Counted from the first letter of the stretch, positions 47,528-58,850 are shown. The stretch: 64,000 nucleotides of DNA from Gallaecimonas mangrovi (GCF_003367375.1 NZ_CP031416.1:1495501-1559500), one strand, 5' to 3'. Numbers and translations are program-made. Notes: generated from the sequence alone by a model not told the origin.

Positions 47528-48388
47528 ATGAGTAGCCCCCTGGTTTCATTAATAACATCGCTATTACGATCTGACCATTTCTCTGAAAACCAACTGCCGG
47601 GGATCACATTGCTACAGTGTTATCGCTCTATTGCCCGCACGCCCATTCTTTATAATCAGCCCGGTATCGTGCTCATCGCCCAAGGCCGTAAAGTCGGTTA
47701 TTTGGGCGACAAAGAAATTCATTACAACCCGGGGCAGTACTTGGTGCAGACGCTGCCGTTACCGTTTGAGTGTGAAACCTTCGCCAGCGCGCAGGAGCCG
47801 TTACTGGGGTTGGTTGTGCGTATTGAGCCGGTTTTGCTGATGGAATTGGTGCATGACATGGGCGCGGTGGCGACAAAAGCCGAGCCTAGCCCCTTGGCGT
47901 CAGTAGCGATGACCGATGCCATGTTTGAGGCGGCCGAAAGGTTGCTAAAAACCCTGCATTCGCCACAGGAAACACGGGTGATGGGGGCGAGCCGGGTGCG
48001 AGAATTAATTTATGAAGCGCTTAAAGGCGAGCAAGGGCCGGCGCTTAGAGCCATGGTGCAAGGGCAGGGGCATTATGCGCGTATTACCCAGGTGCTTTCA
48101 CAGATGCGTGAGAATATCGAACAAGACATCACCGTTGAACACCTGGCGCGGGGCGCCAATATGAGTGTGTCGACTTTTCATCAGCATTTCAAAGACGTTG
48201 CCTTGTGCTCACCCTTGCAATACCTCAAGAGACTGCGGTTGTTAAAAGCGCAGTTATTGCTAACCCAAGACCGTTACAACGTTGGCCAAGCGGCGATGGC
48301 GGTGGGGTATAAAAGCGTTAACCAATTTAGCCGTGACTACAAACGCTACTTTGGGTTAACGGCCAACGACGAACGCCAAAGCGCCTAA
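47528..48388 (+). CDS. AraC family transcriptional regulator
   Basis: A 286-residue regulator with an AraC_N-type ligand domain (AQGRKVGYLGDKEIHYNPGQYL, residues 48-70) and two HTH motifs in the last 90 residues (LARGANMSVSTFHQHFK and MAVGYKSVNQFSRDYKRYFG). This AraC_N group often controls a neighbouring aldo/keto or alcohol dehydrogenase, and the dehydrogenase gene is divergent here. Confidence 0.92.
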   Translation: MSSPLVSLITSLLRSDHFSENQLPGITLLQCYRSIARTPILYNQPGIVLIAQGRKVGYLGDKEIHYNPGQYLVQTLPLPFECETFASAQEPLLGLVVRIEPVLLMELVHDMGAVATKAEPSPLASVAMTDAMFEAAERLLKTLHSPQETRVMGASRVRELIYEALKGEQGPALRAMVQGQGHYARITQVLSQMRENIEQDITVEHLARGANMSVSTFHQHFKDVALCSPLQYLKRLRLLKAQLLLTQDRYNVGQAAMAVGYKSVNQFSRDYKRYFGLTANDERQSA

Positions 48389-48398
48389 CAAGGTCTGC

Positions 48399-48502
48399 TT
48401 AATGCTGGCCTTTTCGAGGTTTGCGTTGCCGTTTCTTCGGCCACAGCAGTATTAAATTCCCGGCCAGAAACAGCACAATCACCACCGCAACTATCCAACC
48501 AA

Positions 48503-48506
<4 letters not shown>
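48399..48506 (-). CDS. 35-residue single-helix membrane peptide coupled to the M15 peptidase gene
   Basis: A small gene read directly: MIGWIVAVVIVLFLAGNLIL at the start, one membrane helix, then a very basic tail (PKKRQRKPRKGQH). Its ATG shares ATGA with the M15 peptidase stop codon, a strong sign of translational coupling. It resembles the DUF2897 group of small membrane proteins found near dapE in Vibrio, but I am not certain of that match. Function unknown. Confidence 0.55.
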
Positions 48507-50638
<2,132 letters not shown>

Positions 50639-50705
50639 TAATGGGTCCAGCTGTGGTCGTCTTTTCTCCATGTTAACAGGAGCAGCCGCGTTGCGGTACA
50701 GCCAT

Positions 50706-50732
50706 AAAAAAAGCCCCGTAAGGGGCTTTTTT
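50706..50732 (-). terminator. Rho-independent terminator of ptsHI-crr
   Basis: Stem AAAGCCCC/GGGGCTTT with a GTAA loop and U-run at the crr stop codon. Confidence 0.85.
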
Positions 50733-51237
50733 AGCGAAAGAGAGTGAGGATAACGTCCTCTCCTGCCTTCACTTTTCCGGTTTTTTTTCGGATATGACGA
50801 AAGTCGTCCATATTGGACACCACGATCGGCGTTAAGGTCGAGCGGGCGTTTTCTTCTAGGTAGCTGAGGTTGCATTCAAGGATAGGCTCGCCTTTTTGCA
50901 CCTTCTGTCCTTCCTGCGCCACCCGCAAGAAACCTTCACCTTTCAGTTCCACGGTATCAATACCGATATGCACGAAGATCTCGATGCCTTCGTCAGATTC
51001 AATGGAAAAAGCGTGGTTGGTTTCAAAAATCTTACCAATGGTACCGTTCACCGGTGCCACTACTTGGTGTGCCGTCGGCCGGATGGCAATACCGTCACCC
51101 ACGATTTTTTCAGCAAAGACCACATCAGGAACAGCTTCAATATCGACCAGCTCTCCACTGATGGGCGCATAAATAGGAATGCCATCGCCCTGCGGGCCAT
51201 CACCAAGTAACTGTTTGAGCTTATCCAGTAGCCCCAT
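50731..51237 (-). CDS. crr: PTS glucose-specific EIIA component (EIIA-Glc)
   Basis: A 168-residue cytosolic protein, with His75 (NHAFSI) and the phospho-accepting His90 (FVHIGIDTVELKGEGF) at the E. coli positions. It passes phosphate to sugar permeases and regulates adenylate cyclase and inducer exclusion. Last gene of ptsH-ptsI-crr. No membrane EIIBC is in the window, so its cognate permease is elsewhere. Confidence 0.96.
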   Translation of the reverse strand: MGLLDKLKQLLGDGPQGDGIPIYAPISGELVDIEAVPDVVFAEKIVGDGIAIRPTAHQVVAPVNGTIGKIFETNHAFSIESDEGIEIFVHIGIDTVELKGEGFLRVAQEGQKVQKGEPILECNLSYLEENARSTLTPIVVSNMDDFRHIRKKTGKVKAGEDVILTLFR

Positions 51238-51272
51238 GATTGCCTACGTTGTTTGAGTTTTTTCCAAGCTTA

Positions 51273-52922
51273 TCATGCTTTTTGTAAAAGCGTGCCCAGT
51301 TCAGTAACGGAACCTGCCCTTAGCAGTGCCTGGCGGTCCGGGATAGCCGGTGGGTTAACTAACTGCTGACGAATACCGGCAAGGGCGGCGGCCTGCATGG
51401 AAAGACCGGTCAGGCCCAAGCTTATCCAAATAGGTAAATAGTAGGGGTTGGCAGCAAGCTCGCCACATAAGGTTACTGGCAAGTTTTTGTCTTTTGCGGC
51501 ATCAACGACCCTTGCCATTAGCCGCAGCAACGCCGGCGAAACGGCATTAAGCCGGTCGGCAACCCTGGGGTTTTCCCTGTCGACCGCCAAGGTGTATTGC
51601 GCCAAGTCATTGGAGCCGATGGAGAAAAAGTCCAACTCTTCGGCCAGGATGTCAGCGAGCATGGCCGCCGAAGGGGTTTCCACCATGGTACCGAGCGGCG
51701 GACAAGGACAATCCAATTGCGCTGCCAAGGCTTGCAGTTGCTGTTTTACGGCAACCACTTCTTCTAGCTCGGTGACCATTGGCACCATGATGCGAAGCGG
51801 GTATTGGCGTGACACTTCCAGTAGTGCCCTTAGCTGTGTTTCCAGTAATTCGGGCTGATCGAGCAATACCCGAATGCCATGCCAACCAAGGGCCGGGTTA
51901 GGCTCCGAGGCTTTATTGAGCCAAGGCAGTGGTTTGTCGCCACCGGCATCAAGTAGCCGGAAGGTCACGGGAATTGGGGTGCATTCCTTGGCAATATGTT
52001 GGTAAATTTGAATTTGCCGCTCAAGGGTGGGGGCGTGCTGGCGGTTCGAAAACAACAGCTCGGTACGGCAAAGTCCCACTTCCTGAGCGCCACTTTGGCG
52101 AATATGCCGCGCTTCCATCAGGGTTGAAATATTGGCGTTAAGGGCAATAGGGGAAATTGACGGAATAACTTCAGCATCGCCCACTAAAGCGTGTTGATGA
52201 TAACTGGGGTAATCGGGCAGGGTGTCGCCTAAAAACAGCAGCCCTTGGTCACCATCAATGGCGGCCCAGTCACCATCACTGACCTTATCAAGGGCATTGC
52301 AGCCGGCTAGTGCCGGAATACCAAAGGCCCTTGCCATAATGGCGGCATGGGAATGGCGGCCGCCTTTGCGGGTAACAATGCCCAGCAACTTTTCATTATC
52401 TAGAAGTGCTAGCTGCGCCGGATAAAGCTCGTCAGCAAAAAGAATGACGGGGTTTTCCAGCACAATGTGGTCAGGGGGCATTCGGCCCTGCAACAGATGT
52501 ACCAAGCGGCCTGCGAGTTCTCGAAGGTCCGATGCGCGTTCTGCCAGGTAATCGTTACCGAGGTTTATCAGGGTGCGTGCTTGTTTATTCAGCACGTGGT
52601 AAACCGCGGCCTCAGCCCTTGCCTGTTTGCTGTAGATGTAGGTTTTCACCTCATCGATAAGCTCGGGGTCGGTTACCAATAGATGCAGGCCGACAAACAG
52701 CGCGGCGATATCGTCACCGAGTTTTTCTTGGGCTTGTTGATGCAGGGTTTCTAACTGACTTTCAGCCAGGGCAAGCGCTTGTTCAAAACGCTGCCATTCG
52801 CTGTCTTGCTGGCCTTTGGGGGCTAGGGTGAAGTCGAGGCGCAGATCTTGGCCAGGCAGTGTGAGTACCGGCCCTTTAATTTGGCCACTGCTGACACTCA
52901 GCCCTTTAATGCTGGCTGTCAT
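51273..52922 (-). CDS. ptsI: PTS enzyme I (phosphoenolpyruvate-protein phosphotransferase)
   Basis: A 549-residue enzyme that takes phosphate from PEP and gives it to HPr. The phospho-histidine is in GGRHSHAAIMAR (His192), the PEP-binding signature is GSNDLAQYTLAVDR and the C-terminal Cys lies in TLCGELAANP. It is about 25 residues shorter than E. coli PtsI (575) and lacks the usual Thr-Ser-His triplet (His-Ser-His here), which fits the family variation. Its start overlaps ptsH by 17 bases. Confidence 0.94.
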   Translation of the reverse strand: MTASIKGLSVSSGQIKGPVLTLPGQDLRLDFTLAPKGQQDSEWQRFEQALALAESQLETLHQQAQEKLGDDIAALFVGLHLLVTDPELIDEVKTYIYSKQARAEAAVYHVLNKQARTLINLGNDYLAERASDLRELAGRLVHLLQGRMPPDHIVLENPVILFADELYPAQLALLDNEKLLGIVTRKGGRHSHAAIMARAFGIPALAGCNALDKVSDGDWAAIDGDQGLLFLGDTLPDYPSYHQHALVGDAEVIPSISPIALNANISTLMEARHIRQSGAQEVGLCRTELLFSNRQHAPTLERQIQIYQHIAKECTPIPVTFRLLDAGGDKPLPWLNKASEPNPALGWHGIRVLLDQPELLETQLRALLEVSRQYPLRIMVPMVTELEEVVAVKQQLQALAAQLDCPCPPLGTMVETPSAAMLADILAEELDFFSIGSNDLAQYTLAVDRENPRVADRLNAVSPALLRLMARVVDAAKDKNLPVTLCGELAANPYYLPIWISLGLTGLSMQAAALAGIRQQLVNPPAIPDRQALLRAGSVTELGTLLQKA

Positions 52923-53175
52923 TAAATTGTTCCAACCATTGCTGCATTTCCTTTATTGCTTGGTAGGCATCTGTTCCTTCAGCGCAGAGTTCTATGGTGG
53001 CACCGCTGACCAGCGGGAGCTTTTGGAGGGCAAACAAACTTTTGGCACTGGCCTCTTGCCCTTCGCATTTTATCTGGATTTGCGCGTCATATTTACGCGC
53101 CATCGCAACAAGTAATGCAGCGGGGCGGGTGTGCAGCCCGTGGGGCGCCAAAATTCTTATGCAACAGCTTTCCAT
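52906..53175 (-). CDS. ptsH: Phosphocarrier protein HPr
   Basis: An 89-residue protein carrying phosphate from enzyme I to EIIA. His15 (PHGLHTRPA) is the phospho-site and Ser46 the regulatory position. Two Cys residues at positions 4-5 (MESCC) are not typical of HPr. ATG with GGATCC-type region upstream. First gene of the operon. Confidence 0.95.
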   Translation of the reverse strand: MESCCIRILAPHGLHTRPAALLVAMARKYDAQIQIKCEGQEASAKSLFALQKLPLVSGATIELCAEGTDAYQAIKEMQQWLEQFNDSQH

Positions 53176-53285
53176 CAGGATCCTACAGCGGTTGTAACAG
53201 CAAGGAGATTACCATTAAGCAATATGGTCGCCAACTGCTGCGAAACATCAGCTGCTGGCGTCGATCTTATTTATCTTAAATAACA

Positions 53286-53318
53286 AAAAGAAGGGGCAAT
53301 TTATTGCCCCTTCTTTAT
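53286..53318 (-). terminator. Rho-independent terminator of receptor gene 1
   Basis: Stem AGAAGGGGCAA/TTGCCCCTTCT with a TTTA-type loop and A/T flanks, 16 bases past the receptor stop codon. Confidence 0.85.
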
Positions 53319-53333
53319 TACTTATAGCCTGTT

Positions 53334-55763
53334 TTAAAACTTGTAGTTAGCCTTTATTGACCAACGCAAGCCGTCGATGCTGATGGGGGAGTAGCTCGAA
53401 TAGATTTGGCCATAAGAGCTGCCGTATTTGGACTTGTCGGGGTAGTTGTCAAAGAGGTTTTCAACACTGGCTGTCAGTGAGAAGTCGTCGGTGGCCATCC
53501 AGGTGGCGGCGGTATCTACCATCACTTCCGAACCGAAGGTTTGAATGTCGTAAGAGCCGTCCTCCGAGGTTTTCCACTTACCGTAGTAGCGCACACCAAC
53601 ATCAAACTTATAGACATCGATGCTGTGGGTGATATTGAAGTTAACCCGGGTTTTCGGCAGTTCATTTTCAATGTCTGACTTACGGTCAGCATCGATGACG
53701 GATGCATCGTAAGAGGTGACATCGGTTTTGTTGTAGTTGGCGGCCAACTGGAAGTTGGTGTCGCCTAAATCGGTGTGCAGGTTATAGGTGGTGACCCAGT
53801 CCATACCTTGGGTTTTGGTATCAAAGGCATTGGTAAAGTAGCGCACATAACCGTAGTCAGAAGCGCCTGACACGCCAGAGGCCTCGAGCGATGCTTTATC
53901 GGAGTCGCTCAACTCAAAGTTACTGGACAGGCCAATGCGGTCTCGCACATCGATACGGTAAAAATCCAGGGTGGAGGTCAGGTCAGAGGTAATGGTCCAG
54001 CCGAGGCCAACACTGTAGTTGGTGGATTTTTCCGGTTTCAGTGCTTTGGCACCAAAGTATTTCGCAACATCATTGGTAACTGAAATAGTACCCACTTCCA
54101 CCGGGGTTGAACTGTTATCGTAGAAGGTGGTTGAAACGCTGGTGGTGTGCGTTTGGCCCGGCGTTGGTGCTTTAAAACCGGTGCTGACGGTGCCGCGCAA
54201 CACCAGGGAATCGGTGGCATTGTAACGCAAAGACAACTTGCCATTGCTGGTGTCACCAAAGTCAGAGTAGTGCTCATAGCGGCCCGCTAAACCCACCAAT
54301 AAGGCGTCGCTTGGGTCCCATTCGGTATCAATGTAACCGGCATAGCTGGCGCGGCCCCATTCGCCTGCCTCTTCAGGGGTGATCCCCGGATAGCCGTTAG
54401 AGCCGATGCCAAGCTCGGTGTAGTCGCCTTGCTCCCAGGATGCTTCGTCCCCTTCTTCAATGGTGTAAACCTCATAGCGGTATTCGCTACCAAAGGCGAT
54501 GTTGAAATTGCCAATGGGATAGCTGAAGTCAGCATTCAGGTTTTTCTCGGTTTGCTGCAAGGTACCGGGTTTAAAGTCGGTTGGTGAATCTGGGCCAAGG
54601 GAGGGGTTAACGGTGTTGTGTAAAAAGTATTCGATGCGGTTACGGCCAAAGCTACCCGAAAAGTCGTAGTTAAGGTCGGGCAGTACCGGCAAATTACCTT
54701 TTAACCCCACCACTTGGCTAAAGTCGTAAATATCAGCACCAAAACTGGGGGTAAAGCCGCCTGGGTACCAGTTCTTGTAGCTCCAGGTAGAGCCATCATC
54801 AAGGGTTATGTCATTAAACAAAGTGGCTGTGAGGTTTCGATAATAAAAGGTACCTTCGGTATTGGTATCGGAATAGTTACCAAAGAAATACAGCTGGCGG
54901 TTAGCGTCCATATCAATGGCGCCGTTCCAAATTAGCCGTTTTGATTTATTTCGAGGTGTACCCCACGGAATAGCGGGGTCGGGAACGCCGCTTAACCCTT
55001 CATCGCTGTATTCTTGGGCGACAGGTTGCTGAGTTGCACGGACAGTGCGGTCGCGCTGCGTGACTTCGGTGGCGATATTTAAAAAGCCGGCATCAGAAAG
55101 GGCGGTGCCGTAATCGGCGTCAATCTTCCACTCGTCGCCGTCACCTTTTTTGGTGGAGCCATATTGGGCCTGGGTTTCCCAACCGTTGGTATCACTGCGC
55201 AGCACAAAGTTCATCACCCCGGCAATCGCATCGGAACCGTACTGGGCAGATGCGCCGTCACGCAACACATCCAAGCGGCCAAGGGCAATACTGGGAATAT
55301 TGGAAATGTCGGCGCCTTGCGCGCCTTGGGCTAAAGCGCCCCCGGCTAATTGCACCAATGCCGAGCGGTGATAGCGCTTACCGTTGATCAGCACCAGTGT
55401 TTCGTCGGGGGGGAGCCCCCTTAGGTTAGCTGGCCGCACAAATGAACTGCCATCGGAGATAGGCTGGCTTTGCACGTTGTAGGAGGGCACCAGTTTACGA
55501 ATGATCTCTTGCATATCGTTAGAACTGGGGCTTTGCAGTTGCTGGGCGGAGAAAATATCCACCGGAGCGGCCGAGTCGGCAGCGGTTCGCCCTGCTACCC
55601 GCGAGCCGGTGACCGCAATCACTTCAGTGTTGTCGTCCTTCTTTGCTTTCGTTGATGCATCGTCATCATCGGCGTGGGCAACATTTATATTGCTTAGTGC
55701 CATTAACACTGCAGCAGAGATTAATGTCCGCTGCGCCGTTTTGACTTTATTGTCCTTAGTCAT
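53334..55763 (-). CDS. TonB-dependent outer-membrane receptor, copy 1
   Basis: An 809-residue protein with a long signal peptide (cleavage near AHA, about residue 31), a TonB-box-like TEVIAVTGSRVAGR, the plug domain with LRGLPPDETLVLINGKRY and DVLRDGASAQYGSDAIAGV, and a 22-strand barrel ending in aromatic Phe (ANYKF). This TonB receptor group has wide substrates (peptides, glycans, siderophores); the ligand is not predictable from sequence alone. Strongly similar to copy 2 throughout. Transcription starts from the leader described at 55842-55920. Confidence 0.93.
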   Translation of the reverse strand: MTKDNKVKTAQRTLISAAVLMALSNINVAHADDDDASTKAKKDDNTEVIAVTGSRVAGRTAADSAAPVDIFSAQQLQSPSSNDMQEIIRKLVPSYNVQSQPISDGSSFVRPANLRGLPPDETLVLINGKRYHRSALVQLAGGALAQGAQGADISNIPSIALGRLDVLRDGASAQYGSDAIAGVMNFVLRSDTNGWETQAQYGSTKKGDGDEWKIDADYGTALSDAGFLNIATEVTQRDRTVRATQQPVAQEYSDEGLSGVPDPAIPWGTPRNKSKRLIWNGAIDMDANRQLYFFGNYSDTNTEGTFYYRNLTATLFNDITLDDGSTWSYKNWYPGGFTPSFGADIYDFSQVVGLKGNLPVLPDLNYDFSGSFGRNRIEYFLHNTVNPSLGPDSPTDFKPGTLQQTEKNLNADFSYPIGNFNIAFGSEYRYEVYTIEEGDEASWEQGDYTELGIGSNGYPGITPEEAGEWGRASYAGYIDTEWDPSDALLVGLAGRYEHYSDFGDTSNGKLSLRYNATDSLVLRGTVSTGFKAPTPGQTHTTSVSTTFYDNSSTPVEVGTISVTNDVAKYFGAKALKPEKSTNYSVGLGWTITSDLTSTLDFYRIDVRDRIGLSSNFELSDSDKASLEASGVSGASDYGYVRYFTNAFDTKTQGMDWVTTYNLHTDLGDTNFQLAANYNKTDVTSYDASVIDADRKSDIENELPKTRVNFNITHSIDVYKFDVGVRYYGKWKTSEDGSYDIQTFGSEVMVDTAATWMATDDFSLTASVENLFDNYPDKSKYGSSYGQIYSSYSPISIDGLRWSIKANYKF

Positions 55764-55841
55764 ATGTCCGCCTTAAAAACATCTTCAAAATAGATCTTTT
55801 GGTTAGAGCCGGAACTACAGGCCTTTCCATCCAGCCTTCTT

Positions 55842-55920
55842 TTAAAGCGGTATCACAGTCGTTAAAAATTCATCAAATTGAAATTACACATTTGATTTAA
55901 TATGTGTGACTTTGTTCTCA
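55842..55920 (-). promoter_or_regulatory. Receptor 1 promoter region with LacI-like and CRP-like sites
   Basis: On the minus strand, in order of transcription: a CRP-like site TGTGA-N6-TCACA-type (55905-55920, TGTGA and TCTCA halves, 9 of 10 half-site bases), a -35-like TTGATG (55871-55876), then TGATACCGCTTTAA (55842-55855), which fits the LacI-family pattern TGNAANCGNTTNCA at 8 of 10 fixed bases. An ACACAT/ATGTGT dyad lies at 55886-55907. Copy 2 has the same order and the same -35 to operator spacing. Confidence 0.5.
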
Positions 55921-56202
55921 AATGAACTTTTAAACCCCCTTTTATTTAACCTTTGCGTTATTTCCAGTGTCAGCAATGTCTTAAATTCATTTCTTTTTTA
56001 AAAATCAAAACCCATTTTGTTTTTAAGTGCGCGCCGGTATTTGTTTTTGGTTAAATTTGTAATTTAATTGTTTTAAAGTAACCATTGTTTATCATTTTGT
56101 GTTGAAGCGGCATATATCAACGCAATTTAAGCAATAAAATGTCATGCTATTTTGTTGAGCACTCTTAATGCTTTTGTTTGTTATTTAAAATGGTTTTAAT
56201 TG
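55921..56202. other. AT-rich intergenic stretch between the two receptor genes
   Basis: About 280 bases with no open frame of gene-like quality, no repeat and no clear promoter beyond the leader described separately. Low GC compared with the flanking genes. Confidence 0.5.
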
Positions 56203-56234
56203 TAAAAAAAGAGCGCCGTTTGGCGCTCTTTTAA
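56203..56234 (-). terminator. Rho-independent terminator of receptor gene 2
   Basis: Stem AAGAGCGCC/GGCGCTCTT with a GTTT-type loop and A/T runs, 18 bases past the stop codon. Confidence 0.85.
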
Positions 56235-56251
56235 TGATGAGATAAATTCAC

Positions 56252-58681
56252 TTAAAACTTGTAGTTTGCTCGCAGGAACCAGCGCATACCATCGGTGCTG
56301 ATCGGTGAACTACCCGAGTAAACTTGGCCGGTGCTGGCGCCATACTTGAATTTGTCTGGGTAGTTATCAAACAGGTTTTCTACGCCTGCGGTCATCGAAA
56401 AGTCTGAGGTGGCCATCCAGGTTGCTGAGGTGTCAACCATGAATTCAGAACCAAAGGTCTGATATTGCTCATCAGATGAATATTTCCACTTGCCGTAGTA
56501 ACGCACGCCTAAATCAAACTTGTACACGTCAACGCTGTGGGTCACGTTAAAGTTGACCCGGGTTTTTGGCAGCTGGTTTTCCAAGTCAGACTTACGGTCG
56601 GCATCAACCACACCGGTGTCTTTGATATCGGTTACTTCCGTTTTGTTGTAGTTACCGGCCAGGCTGAAGTTGGTGTCGCCCCAGTCAGAAGACAGGTTAT
56701 AAGTGACAACCAAATCAACCCCTTGGGTGCGGGTATCAAAGGCGTTGGTGAAGAAGCGGATCTGCCCATAGTCACCGGCATTGGATATGCCAGAGGCAAT
56801 TAAGGCGTCACGGGTGTCTTCATCAATGTCGATACTTTGTGACATGCCTATGCGGTCGCGTACATCGATGCGATACACATCTAAGGTTGTGGTTAGGTTA
56901 GGGGTAACGGTCCACCCCAAGCCCAGACTGTAGTTGGTTGATTTTTCAGGGGTAAGGGCTTTACCACCAAAGTATTCGGCAATGGGGTTAGTCGACGGAA
57001 TGGTACCTACCGCCACAGGCGTTGGGTCGTCACCAATAAAGGTGGTTGCAACGTTGATGGTGTGTGACTGACCAGGGGTTGGTGCCCTAAAGCCGGTACT
57101 GACAGTACCGCGTAACACCAAGTTGTCGGTGGCGTTATAGCGGGCTGATAGCTTGCCGTTGGAGGTGCTGCCAAAATCGGAGTAGTTTTCATAACGGCCG
57201 GCGGCGCCCAGCATCAAGTCCATATTGACGTCCCATTCCATATCCACGTAAGCGGAGTAGTTAGAACGTGTCCATTCCCCTGATTGCTCCGGGCTGTAGC
57301 CAGGGAAGCCGTTAGAGCCAATCCCCAAGGACGAGAATTCCCCAATCTCCCAGGAGGCTTCATCGCCAGAGATAATGGCGTAAGTTTCGTCGCGGTATTC
57401 ACCCCCGAAGGCGATATTCAATGAGCCAATAGGGTAGGTGAAATCGGCGTTTACGTTTTTCTCGGTCTGTTGCAGTGTGCCGGGTTTGAAGTTAGTGGGG
57501 GATTCGTTTGCCAGCGACGGGTTGATGGTGTTGTGAATAAAGTACTCGATGCGGTTACGACCGAAGCTTCCTGAGAAGTCGTAGCCCAGTTCGGGGGAGA
57601 TAAAAGGCATGGTGCCTTTGACGCCAACCACTTGGCTAAAGTCATAAATGTTGGCACCAAAAGACGGTTGGAAGCCGCCGGGGAACCAGTCTAAAAAGTT
57701 GAATGTAGAGCCGTCATCCAAGGTGATGTCGGTGAAGAAATCACGGTCGAGGTTACGGTAATAAAATGCCCCTTCGGTGTTGGTATCAGAATAGTTACCA
57801 AACAAATAGAGACTGGCCAGTGGGTTCATATCGATACCGGCATTCCACACTAACCGTTTGGATTTGTTACGAGGCGTACCCCATTTTTGCGCCGGATCCT
57901 GAACGTATGTATTACCCGCATCAATATAGCTTTGGGCGTCAGGGCGCTGATCGGCGCGAACGGTAGCGTCGCGCTGGGTCAGCTCCATACTCAAGTTTAA
58001 AAAACCCTTATCGGTCATTTCGGTGCCGTAGTTCGCAGAGAACTGCCACTCGTCACCATCGCCTTCTTTGGTCGAGCCATATTGCGCCTGAGTTTCCAGG
58101 CCATTGGTATCGCTACGCAGCACAAAGTTCATTACCCCGGCAATCGCATCTGAGCCGTACTGAGCGGATGCACCATCACGCAACACATCTAGGCGGCCAA
58201 GGGCAATGCTGGGAATGTTTGATATATCCGGTGCTTGTGCACCTTGTGCCAGAGAACCACCGGATATTTGCACCAGCGCTGAGCGGTGAAAGCGTTTGCC
58301 GTTAACCAACACCAAGGTTTCATCGGGGGGAAGACCCCGCAGGTTAGCTGGGCGCACAAAAGAGCTACCGTCTGAAATGGGCATGGTTTCAACGTTATAA
58401 GACGGCACCAAGCGGCGAATGACTTCGTTCATGTCATTACTGCTCGGTTGTCTTATCTGTTGGCCAGAGAAAATATCAATCGGTGCGGCCGAGTCGGCAG
58501 CGGTACGGCCGGCCACACGTGAGCCTGTGACTGCAATGACTTCCGTATTGTCATCGCCCTTTGCTTTTGCTTTGGCAGCATCGTCATCGTCAGCAAAAGC
58601 GGAGGCATTACTTAGTGCCATAACAACGGCAAGAGAAAGCAAACTCCGTTTCTGCAACACGACTTTTTTATCTTTAGTCAT
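56252..58681 (-). CDS. TonB-dependent outer-membrane receptor, copy 2
   Basis: An 809-residue paralogue of copy 1, the same length, with signal peptide (cleavage near AFA), the same TEVIAVTGSRVAGR box, plug motifs and the aromatic barrel end ANYKF. The two are close along their whole length, with the differences concentrated in loops of the barrel, as expected if ligand specificity diverged after tandem duplication. It has its own terminator and leader. It is divergent from the flavoprotein operon, 409 bases away from its start codon. Confidence 0.93.
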   Translation of the reverse strand: MTKDKKVVLQKRSLLSLAVVMALSNASAFADDDDAAKAKAKGDDNTEVIAVTGSRVAGRTAADSAAPIDIFSGQQIRQPSSNDMNEVIRRLVPSYNVETMPISDGSSFVRPANLRGLPPDETLVLVNGKRFHRSALVQISGGSLAQGAQAPDISNIPSIALGRLDVLRDGASAQYGSDAIAGVMNFVLRSDTNGLETQAQYGSTKEGDGDEWQFSANYGTEMTDKGFLNLSMELTQRDATVRADQRPDAQSYIDAGNTYVQDPAQKWGTPRNKSKRLVWNAGIDMNPLASLYLFGNYSDTNTEGAFYYRNLDRDFFTDITLDDGSTFNFLDWFPGGFQPSFGANIYDFSQVVGVKGTMPFISPELGYDFSGSFGRNRIEYFIHNTINPSLANESPTNFKPGTLQQTEKNVNADFTYPIGSLNIAFGGEYRDETYAIISGDEASWEIGEFSSLGIGSNGFPGYSPEQSGEWTRSNYSAYVDMEWDVNMDLMLGAAGRYENYSDFGSTSNGKLSARYNATDNLVLRGTVSTGFRAPTPGQSHTINVATTFIGDDPTPVAVGTIPSTNPIAEYFGGKALTPEKSTNYSLGLGWTVTPNLTTTLDVYRIDVRDRIGMSQSIDIDEDTRDALIASGISNAGDYGQIRFFTNAFDTRTQGVDLVVTYNLSSDWGDTNFSLAGNYNKTEVTDIKDTGVVDADRKSDLENQLPKTRVNFNVTHSVDVYKFDLGVRYYGKWKYSSDEQYQTFGSEFMVDTSATWMATSDFSMTAGVENLFDNYPDKFKYGASTGQVYSGSSPISTDGMRWFLRANYKF

Positions 58682-58762
58682 AATCTGTCCGCTCTAATTA
58701 AAACGATTTAAATTCATTTTTAATTTGGCCGGAACAACAGGCTGTTAACCATCCGGTAACTA

Positions 58763-58850
58763 TTAAAGCGGTACCACAACGACAAATTTCCTATCAAAAC
58801 AAATTCACCTTTTGCCCTTATAAGATTAATTATTTGTGAATTTGATCCCA
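58763..58850 (-). promoter_or_regulatory. Receptor 2 promoter region with LacI-like and CRP-like sites
   Basis: Minus-strand order: CRP-like TGTGA-N6-TCCCA (58835-58850), -35-like TTGATA (58792-58797), LacI-like TGGTACCGCTTTAA (58763-58776). The -35 to operator distance is identical to copy 1. A 9-base dyad CAAATTCAC (58800-58808)/GTGAATTTG (58836-58844) overlaps the CRP-like site. Confidence 0.5.

Noticed and set aside
53334-58681. Iron-siderophore uptake locus
   Set aside because: No Fur box was recognised in the leaders and no siderophore, ABC or ferric reductase gene is near; the leaders instead show CRP-like and LacI-like sites.
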